Translations under genes and position numbers: made by a program
Source: DASXZH01 sp963829965
GTDB taxonomy: Bacteria; Armatimonadota; Fimbriimonadia; Fimbriimonadales; Fimbriimonadaceae
DNA: 64,000 nucleotides
Direction: 5' to 3'
Assembly: GCA_963829965.1 (NCBI GenBank)
Contig: CAWHLK010000043.1
Coordinates: 26,871-90,870, forward strand
Notes under the pieces: generated by a model
The model's database searches: none
What the model was told of the DNA's origin: nothing
Seen by the model: the letters and a program-made list of their open reading frames with translations, nothing else
Part shown: one piece after another, positions 8,554 through 17,955 of the stretch
Layout: every line of letters begins with the position of its first letter
Numbering within the stretch: the stretch's first letter is position 1

Positions 8554-10360
8554 TAAGCTGCCGAAACGGACCCAGCCAAGGCTCGTAGTTTTTCCAGCGG
8601 TCCAATGAGGAGCGATAAACCGGTTGGCGAACCTGCCATTGGCTTGCGGTCATCACAAGGCGGGCATTCATTTCCGGACGAAGACAGGCATCTTCCCACG
8701 GAAGCCCGCAAAACTCGATCAACTTGCGCGTCCTTTCCTCGCGGTCTGAAACGAGCCTCTCATAGGGGACTTCCATAAACCGGTCCTCAGGGATGACGCG
8801 CTTCCAATAGGCAAAGAGCCTTTGGTTCTCGCGATAGGCAAACACCAGGTCTTCCCGGTCATGAACATAGCTGGGAGGAAAGCGGAAGTTCGCCATGTAA
8901 ATGGAAAGACAGTTGTCGATTGGATGGCGCGTACAATAGACATTCCTTGCCTGTGGGAATAACGCATGCAAAAGGCCCACGTGCTCCGCATTATAGGGGT
9001 TCTTGTCCACGACCCTAACGCTGTTCGGCGCAAGGTGCGCAAGGAGTTCAAGATAGCGGGCTGCAAGGCTCTCGGCCCTACTTAGATTTAGCCTGGGTTC
9101 CAACGGATTCCAAATATCTCGAGCAAGTTCAGGCCAATAGGGCACTTCCCCCGCTCCAGCTGCCTGAGAATGGCTGGAAAGTATCTGTTCGGTAAGAGTC
9201 GTTCCTGATCGAGGCATCCCCACTACAAAGATGGGAAGTGAAGAGTCCGAACCAAATTCCGCCGTGTGGGAGAAGAACGCCTGATCGAAAGAACTGATAA
9301 TCGCGTCGATTCGAGCCTTAAAGGCCTCCCGATCAAATGGCTTGGCTGCGGCCTTGGCGACCGCATGGGCCTCGTCAAAGTGAAGCAAAGCCTCATGGAA
9401 TTCAGCCATGTCATCCAAGCCCTTTCCGAGGGCATTGTGGAGAAGGATCCGGTCCTCGGCGGAAAGCGACGGTTCCAGCGTCATTGCTTTCATCTTCTCA
9501 ATCAGTGCATGGTCTTGGCTCCCAATTCTTTTACTTCGTGTGAGGCGCCAATACGCGGCGACCAGGGCAGGATTGCAGTCGATCGCCAGTTCCAACTCTT
9601 TGAGCGAGTCGTTATGCTTGCCTTGCTGTTGCAACACCGACCCAAGCAAAGCATGCGCGTCGGCATGTTTAGGATCCAATTTCAGAACGTGTCTCGCAAG
9701 GCTGCCGGCTTCTTCAATTCGCTCTTCAACCGTCGCAGTAAATGAGTTGGTCTCAAGACGTTTTAGCATCAGTTCGGAGGAATCCGCGTTGACCTGTCTA
9801 AACAGCAGATCCGCTAAGTTGAACAGGCTTCCCTTCGCGTCTGGTTTCAGGGCGAGCGCTTCTCGATACTCTTTGGCAGCTTCTTCCAGAAGGCCGTTCT
9901 TTTCCAAGGCGCCAGCCAAGTTGTGGCGAAAATCAGGAACTCGTGGCGCGAGCACGGTTGCCTGTCGAAACCGAAAGGTGGCTCCCTCCCAGTCTTCCGA
10001 GGTAAGGCAACAAAGTCCCAGGCTGTTATGCGCGGATGCGTTGATTGGATTTAGTTCGATGAGCCGTTCACAGCACGCCGCTGCGGAACTGATCATCCGT
10101 GCCTGCCAATAGAGCATTGCGAGAAAGCTAAGCGTTTTCTCGCTGTCCGGCTCCAGGCTGTCGAGTTGGCGAGCAGCAGCAATAGCCTGATCAAGCTTCT
10201 GTTGACGCGTCAGTGCTTCAGCCGCCACGCGCAAAGCAGTCACACTCTTTGGGTCTGAACTGAGGACGAGATTCGCAAGGTCCTCCGCCTCGGACCAACG
10301 CATGGCATCGAGGGCCTTCCTGGCCTGAAGTAATAACTCGGAATCGTCCCCGGCTTTCAT
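8534..10360 (-). CDS. TPR-repeat sulfotransferase (copy 1)
   Basis: A 608-residue protein with about 7-9 tetratricopeptide repeats (1-330), for example NASAHNSLGLCC and HADAHALLGSVL, followed by a sulfotransferase domain of the Sulfotransfer_3 / tyrosylprotein-sulfotransferase-like type. The PAPS 5'-phosphosulfate loop is GMPRSGTTLTE (381-391), the candidate catalytic Glu lies in AGAGEVPYW, and the 3'-phosphate-binding segment is TRHPIDNCLSIYM. The family transfers sulfate from PAPS to hydroxyls of proteins or carbohydrates; the TPRs probably bind the acceptor. No signal peptide, so cytoplasmic. Only 15 bases separate it from the upstream paralogue, so the two are probably co-transcribed. Confidence 0.88.
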   Translation of the reverse strand: MKAGDDSELLLQARKALDAMRWSEAEDLANLVLSSDPKSVTALRVAAEALTRQQKLDQAIAAARQLDSLEPDSEKTLSFLAMLYWQARMISSAAACCERLIELNPINASAHNSLGLCCLTSEDWEGATFRFRQATVLAPRVPDFRHNLAGALEKNGLLEEAAKEYREALALKPDAKGSLFNLADLLFRQVNADSSELMLKRLETNSFTATVEERIEEAGSLARHVLKLDPKHADAHALLGSVLQQQGKHNDSLKELELAIDCNPALVAAYWRLTRSKRIGSQDHALIEKMKAMTLEPSLSAEDRILLHNALGKGLDDMAEFHEALLHFDEAHAVAKAAAKPFDREAFKARIDAIISSFDQAFFSHTAEFGSDSSLPIFVVGMPRSGTTLTEQILSSHSQAAGAGEVPYWPELARDIWNPLEPRLNLSRAESLAARYLELLAHLAPNSVRVVDKNPYNAEHVGLLHALFPQARNVYCTRHPIDNCLSIYMANFRFPPSYVHDREDLVFAYRENQRLFAYWKRVIPEDRFMEVPYERLVSDREERTRKLIEFCGLPWEDACLRPEMNARLVMTASQWQVRQPVYRSSLDRWKNYEPWLGPFRQLIDPQEI

Positions 10361-10375
10361 GCTAATACGGAACCC

Positions 10376-12169
10376 CTAAAAAGTTGGAGGCTCATCGATG
10401 AGGCTTTGAAAGGCGTCCAGCCAAGGCTCATACCGCCGCCAGCGCTCGAGAGAGCTCGTATACACGGGCTGCCTCGCCTGCCTATGGCTCATCGTTGAGA
10501 TCACTCGTTCGTTCTGTTCGGGACGGAGGCACGCTTCATTCCAATCCAATCCGCAAAACTCAATCAACCGCCGTGTTACCGCTTCCTGATCGGATACAAG
10601 ATCCTCATAGATTACTTCCAGCAAGCGGTTGGCCGGAATAACCTTGCGCCAGTGCGCCATCAGCCGCGCGTACTGCCGATAGGCGAACACGATGTTCTCC
10701 TTATCATGCGAGTAGACGGGGGCGTGATTGAATGTTGTCATGTAGAAGGACAGGCAGTTATCCACCGGATGCCTTCGGCAATGCAGGAATCGAGCGTTCG
10801 GAAATAAGAGATGCAAAAGCCCAACATGCAGATAGTTAAACGGCAGCTTATCGGTGACTCGGGTTGCGTCCGGGCCGATCCCGCGCAGTAACTGAAGATA
10901 TCGCTGAGCCGCCGTTCTTGCCGCAACTCCGTCCACTTTGCCTTCCCCGAGAACGACAGCCTTCACCGCCTCGCTGGACCAAAATGCAATCTCACCTCCC
11001 GCAGAGACGAACGGATGGCTCGAGACGATGCTTTCAGTTAGGGTGGTTCCCGAACGGGGCATTCCAACGATGAATAGCGGGAGGTCTGTATCCAAGGCCA
11101 AGGCTCGATTGTTGCCGACAAACTCCTCACTGAAAGTGGCAATCAGATCATCGGTATATCCCTCCAATTGCGCGGCGCTGAAAGGCTCGGGGGCAAGGCT
11201 CTTGAAGACGCGGTTCGCGTCATCAAAATCCGCCATGGCGCGTTGGTAGTCACCGAGATCGTTATAGGCGCTCCCCAAGGCCAGCTGCAGCACACCGCGC
11301 CCAAGGTCGTCCGCCGCAGTCGCTTCCACCAGCTCTTCCATTCGCTTTACAATCGGCAAGTCCGCAGCAGTGAACTTCTTGGACTGCGTCAAGTACCAAT
11401 AAGCGGGGGCCATCTGAGGATCGAGTTCGATAGCGCGGTTAAGGTCATCAATCGCGCGCTCGTGCTTCCCCTGCTGCTGCAGGATCGCGCCTCTGAGAAA
11501 GTAAGCGGGGGCGTGGTTTGGATTTGCGCTAAGAACCGCGTCCAAGTCCAACAGAGCCTCATCCGTGCGTTCGATGCGCGAAAGCGCTTCCGCTCGCAAC
11601 ATCCTTTCGTCGTAAGTCAGGCCCCTCAACTGGGAAAGCCGGTCGAGAGCGGACAACTGTCCTTGGTAGTCCTTCAAGTTGGAAGAAGCCGAGGCCAACA
11701 AATGAAGGCTCCTTTCAGAGCACGGATTCAAAGCAAGAACCCGCCGGCAGGATTCCGCCGCTTCCCGCCAACGCTTCGTCCTTTCATAGGCTGATGCGAG
11801 GTTCTGGTGCAGCGCTTCGTTATCGGGAAGAAGTTCTACCGCGCGCTTGAAACAATCGATGGCTTGGTTCTCGTCTCCGAGGGCGGCCAGACACATTGCG
11901 CGGCTGTTCCAAACGTGGCCGTTATTGGCATCGAGTTCGAGCAGCCGGCCAAGGCAGGCTGAGGCGTCCTGAAACTTCTGGAGCCTCCAAAGAATAGACG
12001 CAAGCTGTGAAAGGGCGCGGGTGTCCTGCGGAAACCGAATGAGGAGATCCTGCAGCAGCTGAACAGCTTCCGCATACTTGTTCTCATTTGCCAGTGCGAT
12101 GGCTCGCTGGAGCAAGACATCCGGCTGGGCCTCGTCCAGGACCTCGTTCGAAGCGGAAGGGTCATTCAA
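10376..12169 (-). CDS. TPR-repeat sulfotransferase (copy 2)
   Basis: A 597-residue paralogue of the neighbouring gene with the same layout. TPR repeats fill the first 330 residues (HVWNSRAMCLAALGDENQAI; HAPAYFLRGAILQQQGKHER). The sulfotransferase domain follows with GMPRSGTTLTE, SAGGEIAFW (candidate catalytic Glu), DKLPFNYLHVGLLHLLFPNA and RRHPVDNCLSFYM. All PAPS-contacting motifs are intact. It starts nine bases after the stop of copy 3, so copies 3, 2 and 1 form one operon. The paralogues are clearly related but not recent duplicates, suggesting different acceptors rather than dosage. Confidence 0.88.
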   Translation of the reverse strand: MNDPSASNEVLDEAQPDVLLQRAIALANENKYAEAVQLLQDLLIRFPQDTRALSQLASILWRLQKFQDASACLGRLLELDANNGHVWNSRAMCLAALGDENQAIDCFKRAVELLPDNEALHQNLASAYERTKRWREAAESCRRVLALNPCSERSLHLLASASSNLKDYQGQLSALDRLSQLRGLTYDERMLRAEALSRIERTDEALLDLDAVLSANPNHAPAYFLRGAILQQQGKHERAIDDLNRAIELDPQMAPAYWYLTQSKKFTAADLPIVKRMEELVEATAADDLGRGVLQLALGSAYNDLGDYQRAMADFDDANRVFKSLAPEPFSAAQLEGYTDDLIATFSEEFVGNNRALALDTDLPLFIVGMPRSGTTLTESIVSSHPFVSAGGEIAFWSSEAVKAVVLGEGKVDGVAARTAAQRYLQLLRGIGPDATRVTDKLPFNYLHVGLLHLLFPNARFLHCRRHPVDNCLSFYMTTFNHAPVYSHDKENIVFAYRQYARLMAHWRKVIPANRLLEVIYEDLVSDQEAVTRRLIEFCGLDWNEACLRPEQNERVISTMSHRQARQPVYTSSLERWRRYEPWLDAFQSLIDEPPTF

Positions 12170-12178
12170 TTTCTGCTC

Positions 12179-14036
12179 TCAGCGTGGTGGCGGGAGTTCA
12201 AGGAGCTCACGAAACTCGCCGAGCCAAGGTTCATAGTTACGCCAACGCTCCACCGATCCCTTGTAGAGAGGTTGGCGCGCCTGCCAGTGACTCGCGGTCG
12301 AAATCATCCGATCATTCATTTCAGGCCGCAGACAGGCATCGTCCCATTCAAGGCCACAAAATGCGACCAAGTTCCGGGTGACCGTCTCTTGATTTGAAAT
12401 GAGTTCCTCGTAATCCAATTCAAACAGTCTGTCCACCGGCAAAACGTTGCGCCAATGAGCCATCAGGCGCGCATATTCGCGATAGGTGGATACGATTTGT
12501 GCCTTATCGTGCACGTAATCTGCGCCCGCAAACATATTCATATAGAACGAGAGGCAGTTGTCCACCGGGTGCCTTCGGCAATGCACAAAACGGGCATTGG
12601 GAAACAAAGCATGCAATAAGCCCACATTCTGCGTGTTTTGGGGCAGCTTGTCCGTGACCCGATTCGCACCGTCCGCCATTTCGGTGATGATTGCGAGATA
12701 CCGGTTGGCCGCATCCCACGCGCTCTTCTCGTCGATCGCTAGAGTCTCCGTAGAAAATGCCTTCAGCCCCTCTTGTATCCAAAAAGGGTTTTCGCCACCC
12801 GCGTGAACTCCGGGGTGGCTTGAGAGAATGGTTTCTGTTAACGTGGTGCCCGAACGAGGCAGGCCAACGATAAAGACGGGAAGTTCCGTGGCAAGAGAAG
12901 GAAGCCTATGCTCGACAAAGAACTCCTTGGTGAAGGTGGCGATCAGGCGGTTGTCTAGTTGGATCACCGTCTCAGGTTGAAATTCGCGCGTTTGGAGCGC
13001 CTTCAAAATGCGATGTCCCGAGTCAAAATTGGCCATCGCCCGTTCATATTCTTTTTGATCGTCATAAGCCTTGCCGAGGGCAAACCGTATGATTGCGCCG
13101 TCAACAACCTCCTCCCCCAGTTTTTCCGAGAGGCGCACCATTTGATCAATCAGTGCTTGATCGGCTTTCCCGAAGCGCCTGCTCTGGAGTCAGATGCAGG
13201 TAGGGAGTAGCGAAGTCCGGGTCAATTTTGATCGCCTCATTCAACTCTACGACCGAATCTTCATGCCGTCCTATCTGTTGGAGGGCTACCGCCTTGATGA
13301 GGCGCGCCTTGGAGTTTCCCGGATCCGACTTCAGGATTGGCTCTACAAGGGCTATAGCATCCTGAGCACGTTCTTTGAGCAAGAAAATATCGCATTGCAG
13401 AAGTTGGTCGTCACTCCTTAGTTCTCTAAGTTGCGCCAAAGCGTTAATCGCCTTTTGAGCCTCATCGGTGACTCCGAGAATGAAATAGGCCTTGGCAAGT
13501 CCTCGAAGACAATCGGCGGATCGAGGCTCCAGTTGAAGGCCCGCCCAGTAAGCCTGCGCTGCAAGAGCAGGCTTATGCACTTGCTCTAATGCCTGCCCCA
13601 AATTGAGTTGAAAGGCATAAACCTCCGGCTTCAGAACGGCAGCTTGGCGCAGACACGGTAGGGCTTCCTCAATTCGGCCCAAAGCGGTGAAGCACAGTCC
13701 GCAACTATTCCACAGGTGGGCGTTTTCCGGATCTTCACGGAGCAGCCGGCGGCATTGTTCAGCACATTCCCGGTATCGCCCCAATCCCCAAAGGAGTGAG
13801 GCAAGGATCAAACGGGCAGAGCTGTTATGTGGGGCGTTCTCCAAGAAGCCGGTAAGCATGTTGGCCGCCTCAAGTTGCCGCCCCGTGTTCGACAAGGACC
13901 GGGCCAAGAGCTGCACAGCCTCTGCAGAATGGGGATTTTGTTTGAGTTCCTGGCGGGACGCCACTTCAACATCTTGCCATCTGAGTTCCCCGGCCGCAAT
14001 TGCTGCAGTCTCCAAGAGCGAAGGGTTTTCCATCAA
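12179..14036 (-). pseudogene. TPR-repeat sulfotransferase (copy 3), single frameshift
   Basis: The TPR half (13146-14036) and the sulfotransferase half (12179-13141) are in different frames. Alignment with copies 1 and 2 shows that the linker reads SRRFGKADQALIDQM in the downstream frame just after DFATPYLHLT in the upstream frame. This places a one-base insertion near 13184-13190 (+ strand tctggagt). All sulfotransferase motifs are intact: GLPRSGTTLTE, HAGGENPFW, RRHPVDNCLSFYM. First gene of the three-gene operon; the likely start is the ATG at 14035 or 14036 region (MENPS), 13 bases after a TATTCT box. A sequencing error is as likely as inactivation. Confidence 0.75.
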
Positions 14037-14144
14037 GAACCCAGCTAGAATATGAGGACAGGCTTCAGTTTTTTATACATTATTCTAAATGCCGCTTGGC
14101 ATTGACCCGTTTTTTATATTATTATGTAGCTTGACGCTAAACGT

Positions 14145-14167
14145 ACCAGCCAACTATTTTGGCTGGT
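14145..14167 (+). promoter_or_regulatory. Perfect inverted repeat in leader of prepilin gene
   Basis: ACCAGCCAA and TTGGCTGGT form a 9-bp perfect stem with a five-base loop, followed by a T-rich run and then the Shine-Dalgarno sequence of the prepilin gene. It could act as an attenuator, as an mRNA-stabilising hairpin, or as a DNA operator. TTGACG at 14131 suggests a promoter overlapping it. Confidence 0.5.
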
Positions 14168-14188
14168 TTATTTTATTGGAGGAATCAC

Positions 14189-15223
14189 GTGCTTAAAAAC
14201 AGAGCCTTTACGCTCATTGAGCTTTTGGTCGTTATCGCGATCATTGCTATTCTAGCTGCCATTCTATTCCCGGTCTTTGCACAAGCTAAGCTTGCCGCCA
14301 AGAAGACGGCATCCCTTTCCAACATCAAGCAGATCACGCTTGCCAACATCATGTACGAGAACGATTACGATGACGATTTCGTGCTGATGAGCCAGAACTT
14401 CTACAACACAGGTTGCGGCATTCCCGCCCTCAGTGGAACCACGGCTTGTTTGACCGCTCCGTATGCGCCTGCGCTGAACTGGGACCTGCTCCTTTTGCCC
14501 TACGTTAAGACGCTTGGTCTGTACGTGGACCCCGCCACTGGCGATCCCCAGAACATTTTCAGCGGTGGACCCAACGCTATTCCTGCGAACCAAAACGGCT
14601 CCGCTCAATACGGATACAACAACGTTTTCCTCTCGCCGATCGTTATCCTCGACACAACCACGGGTGGTTGGCTGCCGACGAGCCTTGGCTACCAGTTCGC
14701 TGGTGTCGGCAAGTCGCAGACCATCGCCGTTCACCCGGCAACCACACCGATGTTCGTGGGCGCCCAGGGCAGCGTTCAGAAGTTCCCATTCCCTCCGGTT
14801 GGGTTCCCGCCAAAGGAAACCGGTGCCCCGACTGGCGCCAACCAGTTCCTTACTCCTGACAATGATGCAGCGGTTCCTCCTGGAATCGGCGAGCAGATTT
14901 ATCTGGCCACCAACCGCTTGGAGCTCGTTGGCACAACCAGCACGGCTCCGCTTTGGGCAAGCCAGTGGGTTATGAACACACCTCTCGGCGAGCTGACTGC
15001 CGACGTTCGCTGCCTCAACCCCTATATTGGATCGGTGACAGGCTTCGTCGATGGCCACGCAAAGGTCATGACTGCCGGCGCTTTGGCCGCAGGAACGGAC
15101 TTTGGCTCATCCAACACGACGGAGGGCGGTGGAAACGGTTCTCAGGTCACGAACGTCAACAACTACGTCTGGACGCTGGATGGCACCTTGAACGATGCCG
15201 GTCAGTCGACCCTGTTCCCCTAA
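14189..15223 (+). CDS. Prepilin-like protein, large DUF1559-type
   Basis: A 344-residue pseudopilin-like protein. A very short leader ends at the cleavage site (RAFTLIEL) followed by the N-terminal hydrophobic helix with LFPVFAQAKLAAKK. A long extracytoplasmic domain follows, ending in GFVDGHAKV; the histidine of the H-X9-DG motif is replaced by proline. GTG start chosen because it follows a strong Shine-Dalgarno sequence (GGAGG, 14178-14182, spacing 6) and gives the usual short leader. It sits between the sulfotransferase operon and a YkgJ-GT41 gene and is followed by a small lipoprotein, so it is a plausible substrate of the surrounding modification enzymes. That is an inference. Confidence 0.85.
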   Translation: MLKNRAFTLIELLVVIAIIAILAAILFPVFAQAKLAAKKTASLSNIKQITLANIMYENDYDDDFVLMSQNFYNTGCGIPALSGTTACLTAPYAPALNWDLLLLPYVKTLGLYVDPATGDPQNIFSGGPNAIPANQNGSAQYGYNNVFLSPIVILDTTTGGWLPTSLGYQFAGVGKSQTIAVHPATTPMFVGAQGSVQKFPFPPVGFPPKETGAPTGANQFLTPDNDAAVPPGIGEQIYLATNRLELVGTTSTAPLWASQWVMNTPLGELTADVRCLNPYIGSVTGFVDGHAKVMTAGALAAGTDFGSSNTTEGGGNGSQVTNVNNYVWTLDGTLNDAGQSTLFP

Positions 15224-15232
15224 TGTGTTGGT

Positions 15233-15238
15233 TATAAT
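15233..15238 (+). promoter_or_regulatory. -10 box of small lipoprotein gene (leaderless)
   Basis: A perfect TATAAT lies seven bases before the ATG at 15246, with no Shine-Dalgarno sequence. It provides the lipoprotein gene with its own leaderless start in addition to read-through from the prepilin gene. Confidence 0.6.
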
Positions 15239-15245
15239 AAACTCC

Positions 15246-15455
15246 ATGAAACATTTGGGAATTTTTCTAGGGTTCTGCTTGTTGACCGTTTATTGCGTTG
15301 GTTGCTCCGGCACGTCGCCGGAAGCAAAGGCTCTGCATGATGCGGAAATGAAACCGGTGAATCCTGCGGCAGTTGTGACGCCCGATAAAATCGTCAGCAA
15401 ACCTGGCGAATCGAAGATAATGACTGCCAAAAGAATGCTCGGTCACGGCATGTAG
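15246..15455 (+). CDS. Small lipoprotein paired with prepilin
   Basis: A 69-residue protein with a hydrophobic signal segment (LGIFLGFCLLTVY) and a Cys in VGCSGTS that could be lipidated; the -3 residue is unusual. The mature part is short and charged with no known domain. It starts 23 bases after the prepilin stop and ends just before a strong terminator. The same prepilin then small-lipoprotein arrangement occurs at 46508-47595, so the pairing is probably functional, perhaps in prepilin assembly or anchoring. Confidence 0.7.
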   Translation: MKHLGIFLGFCLLTVYCVGCSGTSPEAKALHDAEMKPVNPAAVVTPDKIVSKPGESKIMTAKRMLGHGM

Positions 15456-15477
15456 TTCAAATCTAGAAACATTGGAA

Positions 15478-15517
15478 AAATGCCACTTGAGATCTCTCTC
15501 GAGTGGCATTTTTCTTT
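15478..15517 (+). terminator. Intrinsic terminator after prepilin-lipoprotein unit
   Basis: A 15-bp stem (AAATGCCACTTGAGA with its complement containing one G-T pair) closes on a TCTC loop and is followed by a T-rich run ending near 15517. Strong rho-independent terminator. Confidence 0.85.
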
Positions 15518-15529
15518 ATTAATTGCAGG

Positions 15530-17808
15530 ATGCAGGATGACTTAGATTCCGGCCGCTGGCCCCCTTTTGCCCTTGGCGCCGGGGAAGAAGCGGTTAAGCC
15601 GCTCAACAATCTGATTCGCCGAGCTGAGATGGTCGTCGAGCGCGGCCTTGGTCATGATAGGTCGGCGCGATCCCTCGTCGCCGCCGCGCGGGAACTGCAA
15701 TCCTTCGCAGAAACAAGAAGTCGGCACACTGATGTCCTCGGTTGCGAAGGCAACGATGCAGGATCCAAGCGGCCGCATTCAGTGCCAAGTTGGATGCTGC
15801 CACTGTTGCTACCGGGTACCCGAAGCCTCCATCCCGGAACTCGCCCTGATTTGGGACACGCTGTCTGGTTTTTCACAAGAAGAACTGAAAGCCATACGCT
15901 CCAGAGTCCAACAATACGTTACCGAAACGGCGCCAAAGCGCCCTGAGCAGTTGGGCCAGGTTAGGTCTGCCTGTCCTCTTCTTGTAGATTCTCGCTGCAG
16001 CATCTACGAAGCGCGCCCTCTTTCCTGCCGTGGCCTCAACTCGACTAATGCTTCGGCATGCGAGTCCATCCGCCTTGGATCGCGACCACCAAAGGATCGC
16101 CCAACTTGGGCCGATTTCGCTTTCCATACAATGGCCCTGCGAATGGGAATGCGGCTCGGAGTCTTCTTTGAAGGATTGCCCCCCGAAACGGTCGACCTCG
16201 GCCATGCGCTCAGCGTTTTGCTCGAACATCCGGATTCGATCGAACAGTATTTGGAAGGAAAAGATAGGTTTAGCGGATCTCAGTCAAATTTCAAATCAGA
16301 GCAGTTCGATGCAAATCGAATATCGAACACGAACGGCCCAGCGTTCATCGCTCAAGCCGAAATGGATCTGCCCTCAGGGAACCTTCCAGTAAAGGAAGCA
16401 AGCTTTCTGAGGGAGCAGAACAATGAATATCTTCGGACAGGTGATTTCGAGCACTACACTCAAAGCCTAGGAGGGCATTCCGTTGGCGCCATGATGGCCC
16501 GAATAACTGTGCCGCGGGTGCCCCTGACCGAAGCCGAAATTGATGAGTCCCGTGCGAGATTTCTCGTCGCGATGCGAGAGTTCGTGGAAGAGAACTTCCC
16601 TCCGGCACAGGCGTTTGACGCTCTCTCATTCCACCAAACCATGAACTTGGCCTATCAGGGTAGGGACGATGTTGAGATTCTGCGCGAGCACGGGGATCTC
16701 ATTATGGGAATTTAGTCGCAGAGCCCTCCCACAGCTTTCTGAAACGCCTGCCACAAAGAGAAAACCGGGAAGGCTCCGCGTCGGCTACATAAGCGGGAGC
16801 CTAAATCGCTCGAACAATGGAAGATGGGCTTGGCCGTGGGTTCGCCATCACTCGAAGCACATCGAGACCTTTTGCTATCTCGTCGGCTCCCGATCCGACG
16901 ATATTACGAACCTCTTTCGGAGCTACTCGGACCATTTCTACTGGCTGAACCGAAGCGTAAGCCAAAACGCTCTCTTCGTTCAGTCGCATGATTTGGACAT
17001 CTTGATCTTCACGGATATTGGGATCTACGCTCGAATGACCCAGTATTCGAGCCTTCGGCTTGCACCCGTGCAATGCACGGCTTGGGGTGGCCCCGAAACA
17101 AGCGGCCTGCCTACGATCGACTACTATCTGTCTTCCGACTATATGGAGCCGGTTGAAGGCGAACGTTTTTACACAGAGAAGCTCTTGAGACTTCCCCGCT
17201 CAGGAATGCTTTTTTACCGCGATCAAACTCCGGTTCCGGACTTCGATCGAGCCCATTTTGGGCTCTCGGACTCAAATCCCTTCATCTTTATGGGCCAAGC
17301 CTGCATGAAACTGGTTCCAAAGTTCGACCACCTGTTCGTCCAGATCTGCGATCGTGCCAGGTCTGAAATAGTGTTTCTTGAGAGCGACCCTCCCGGCGAC
17401 TCAAACCTCGTTAAGCAGCGACTGGCACAAGCGGGCGTAAGGGCAAAATGGTTGCCTCCCATTTCCAGCGCGGAGTACTTGGCTCTGATGAAGTTGGCGG
17501 ATGTTTCCATCGATCCCCACATGTGGAGCGGGGGGAACACCACGGTCCAGGCTCTGACGCTTGGAACGCCGGTCGTGACCTGGCCGGGGCCCTTTATGCG
17601 GAGCCGGCACAGTTTGGCGTTCCTTCGCCAAGCCAACGCAGAAGGCCTTGTAGCGTCAAGCGAAGCCGACTTTGTCGATCTTGTCTGCGACTTCGACCGC
17701 CAACGGGAGGCCATGAAAGAAATGGACGCCAATGCTCTTTATGGCGATCTTGGGGTCTTGGCCGCCCTTGATGAGTTTCTGTTCTCGGTTGGACCGCAAA
17801 GCGACTAA
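15530..17808 (+). pseudogene. YkgJ-GT41 glycosyltransferase fusion (copy 2), frame interrupted
   Basis: The YkgJ domain has the full cysteine set: CQVGCCHCC, then ACPLLVDSRC...RPLSCRG. The glycosyltransferase domain is complete: RLRVGYISGS, AWGGPETSGLP, DYYLSSDYMEP, GQACMKLVPK with the OGT-type lysine, SGGNTTVQAL, GPFMRSRHSLAFLR. The first half is open at 15648-16715 and the second at 16669-17808. Alignment with paralogues shows that FSRRALPQL must follow HGDLIMG directly, so a one-base loss lies near 16706-16714 (gggaatttag). The N-terminal helix seems to begin at the ATG at 15530 in another frame, implying a second shift near 15730; this is less certain. Confidence 0.7.
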
Positions 17809-17955
17809 GCCCGTTTAGAACTCTGTCGTTTATTGCACGCTACAAAGCGGCAAACGTCGATTCATGAAGCACCCGGACCCGGCCTACCTATTGATGGGCG
17901 GATACGCGGAGCGATTTTCACCTCTCACTCCCTTTGATTCGTGTAGACTCGCCCC

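Noticed and set aside
7739..8608. 289-codon plus-strand open frame opposite the YkgJ-GT41 gene
   Set aside because: The minus-strand protein has clear conserved motifs over the whole interval; the plus frame is a composition-driven shadow.
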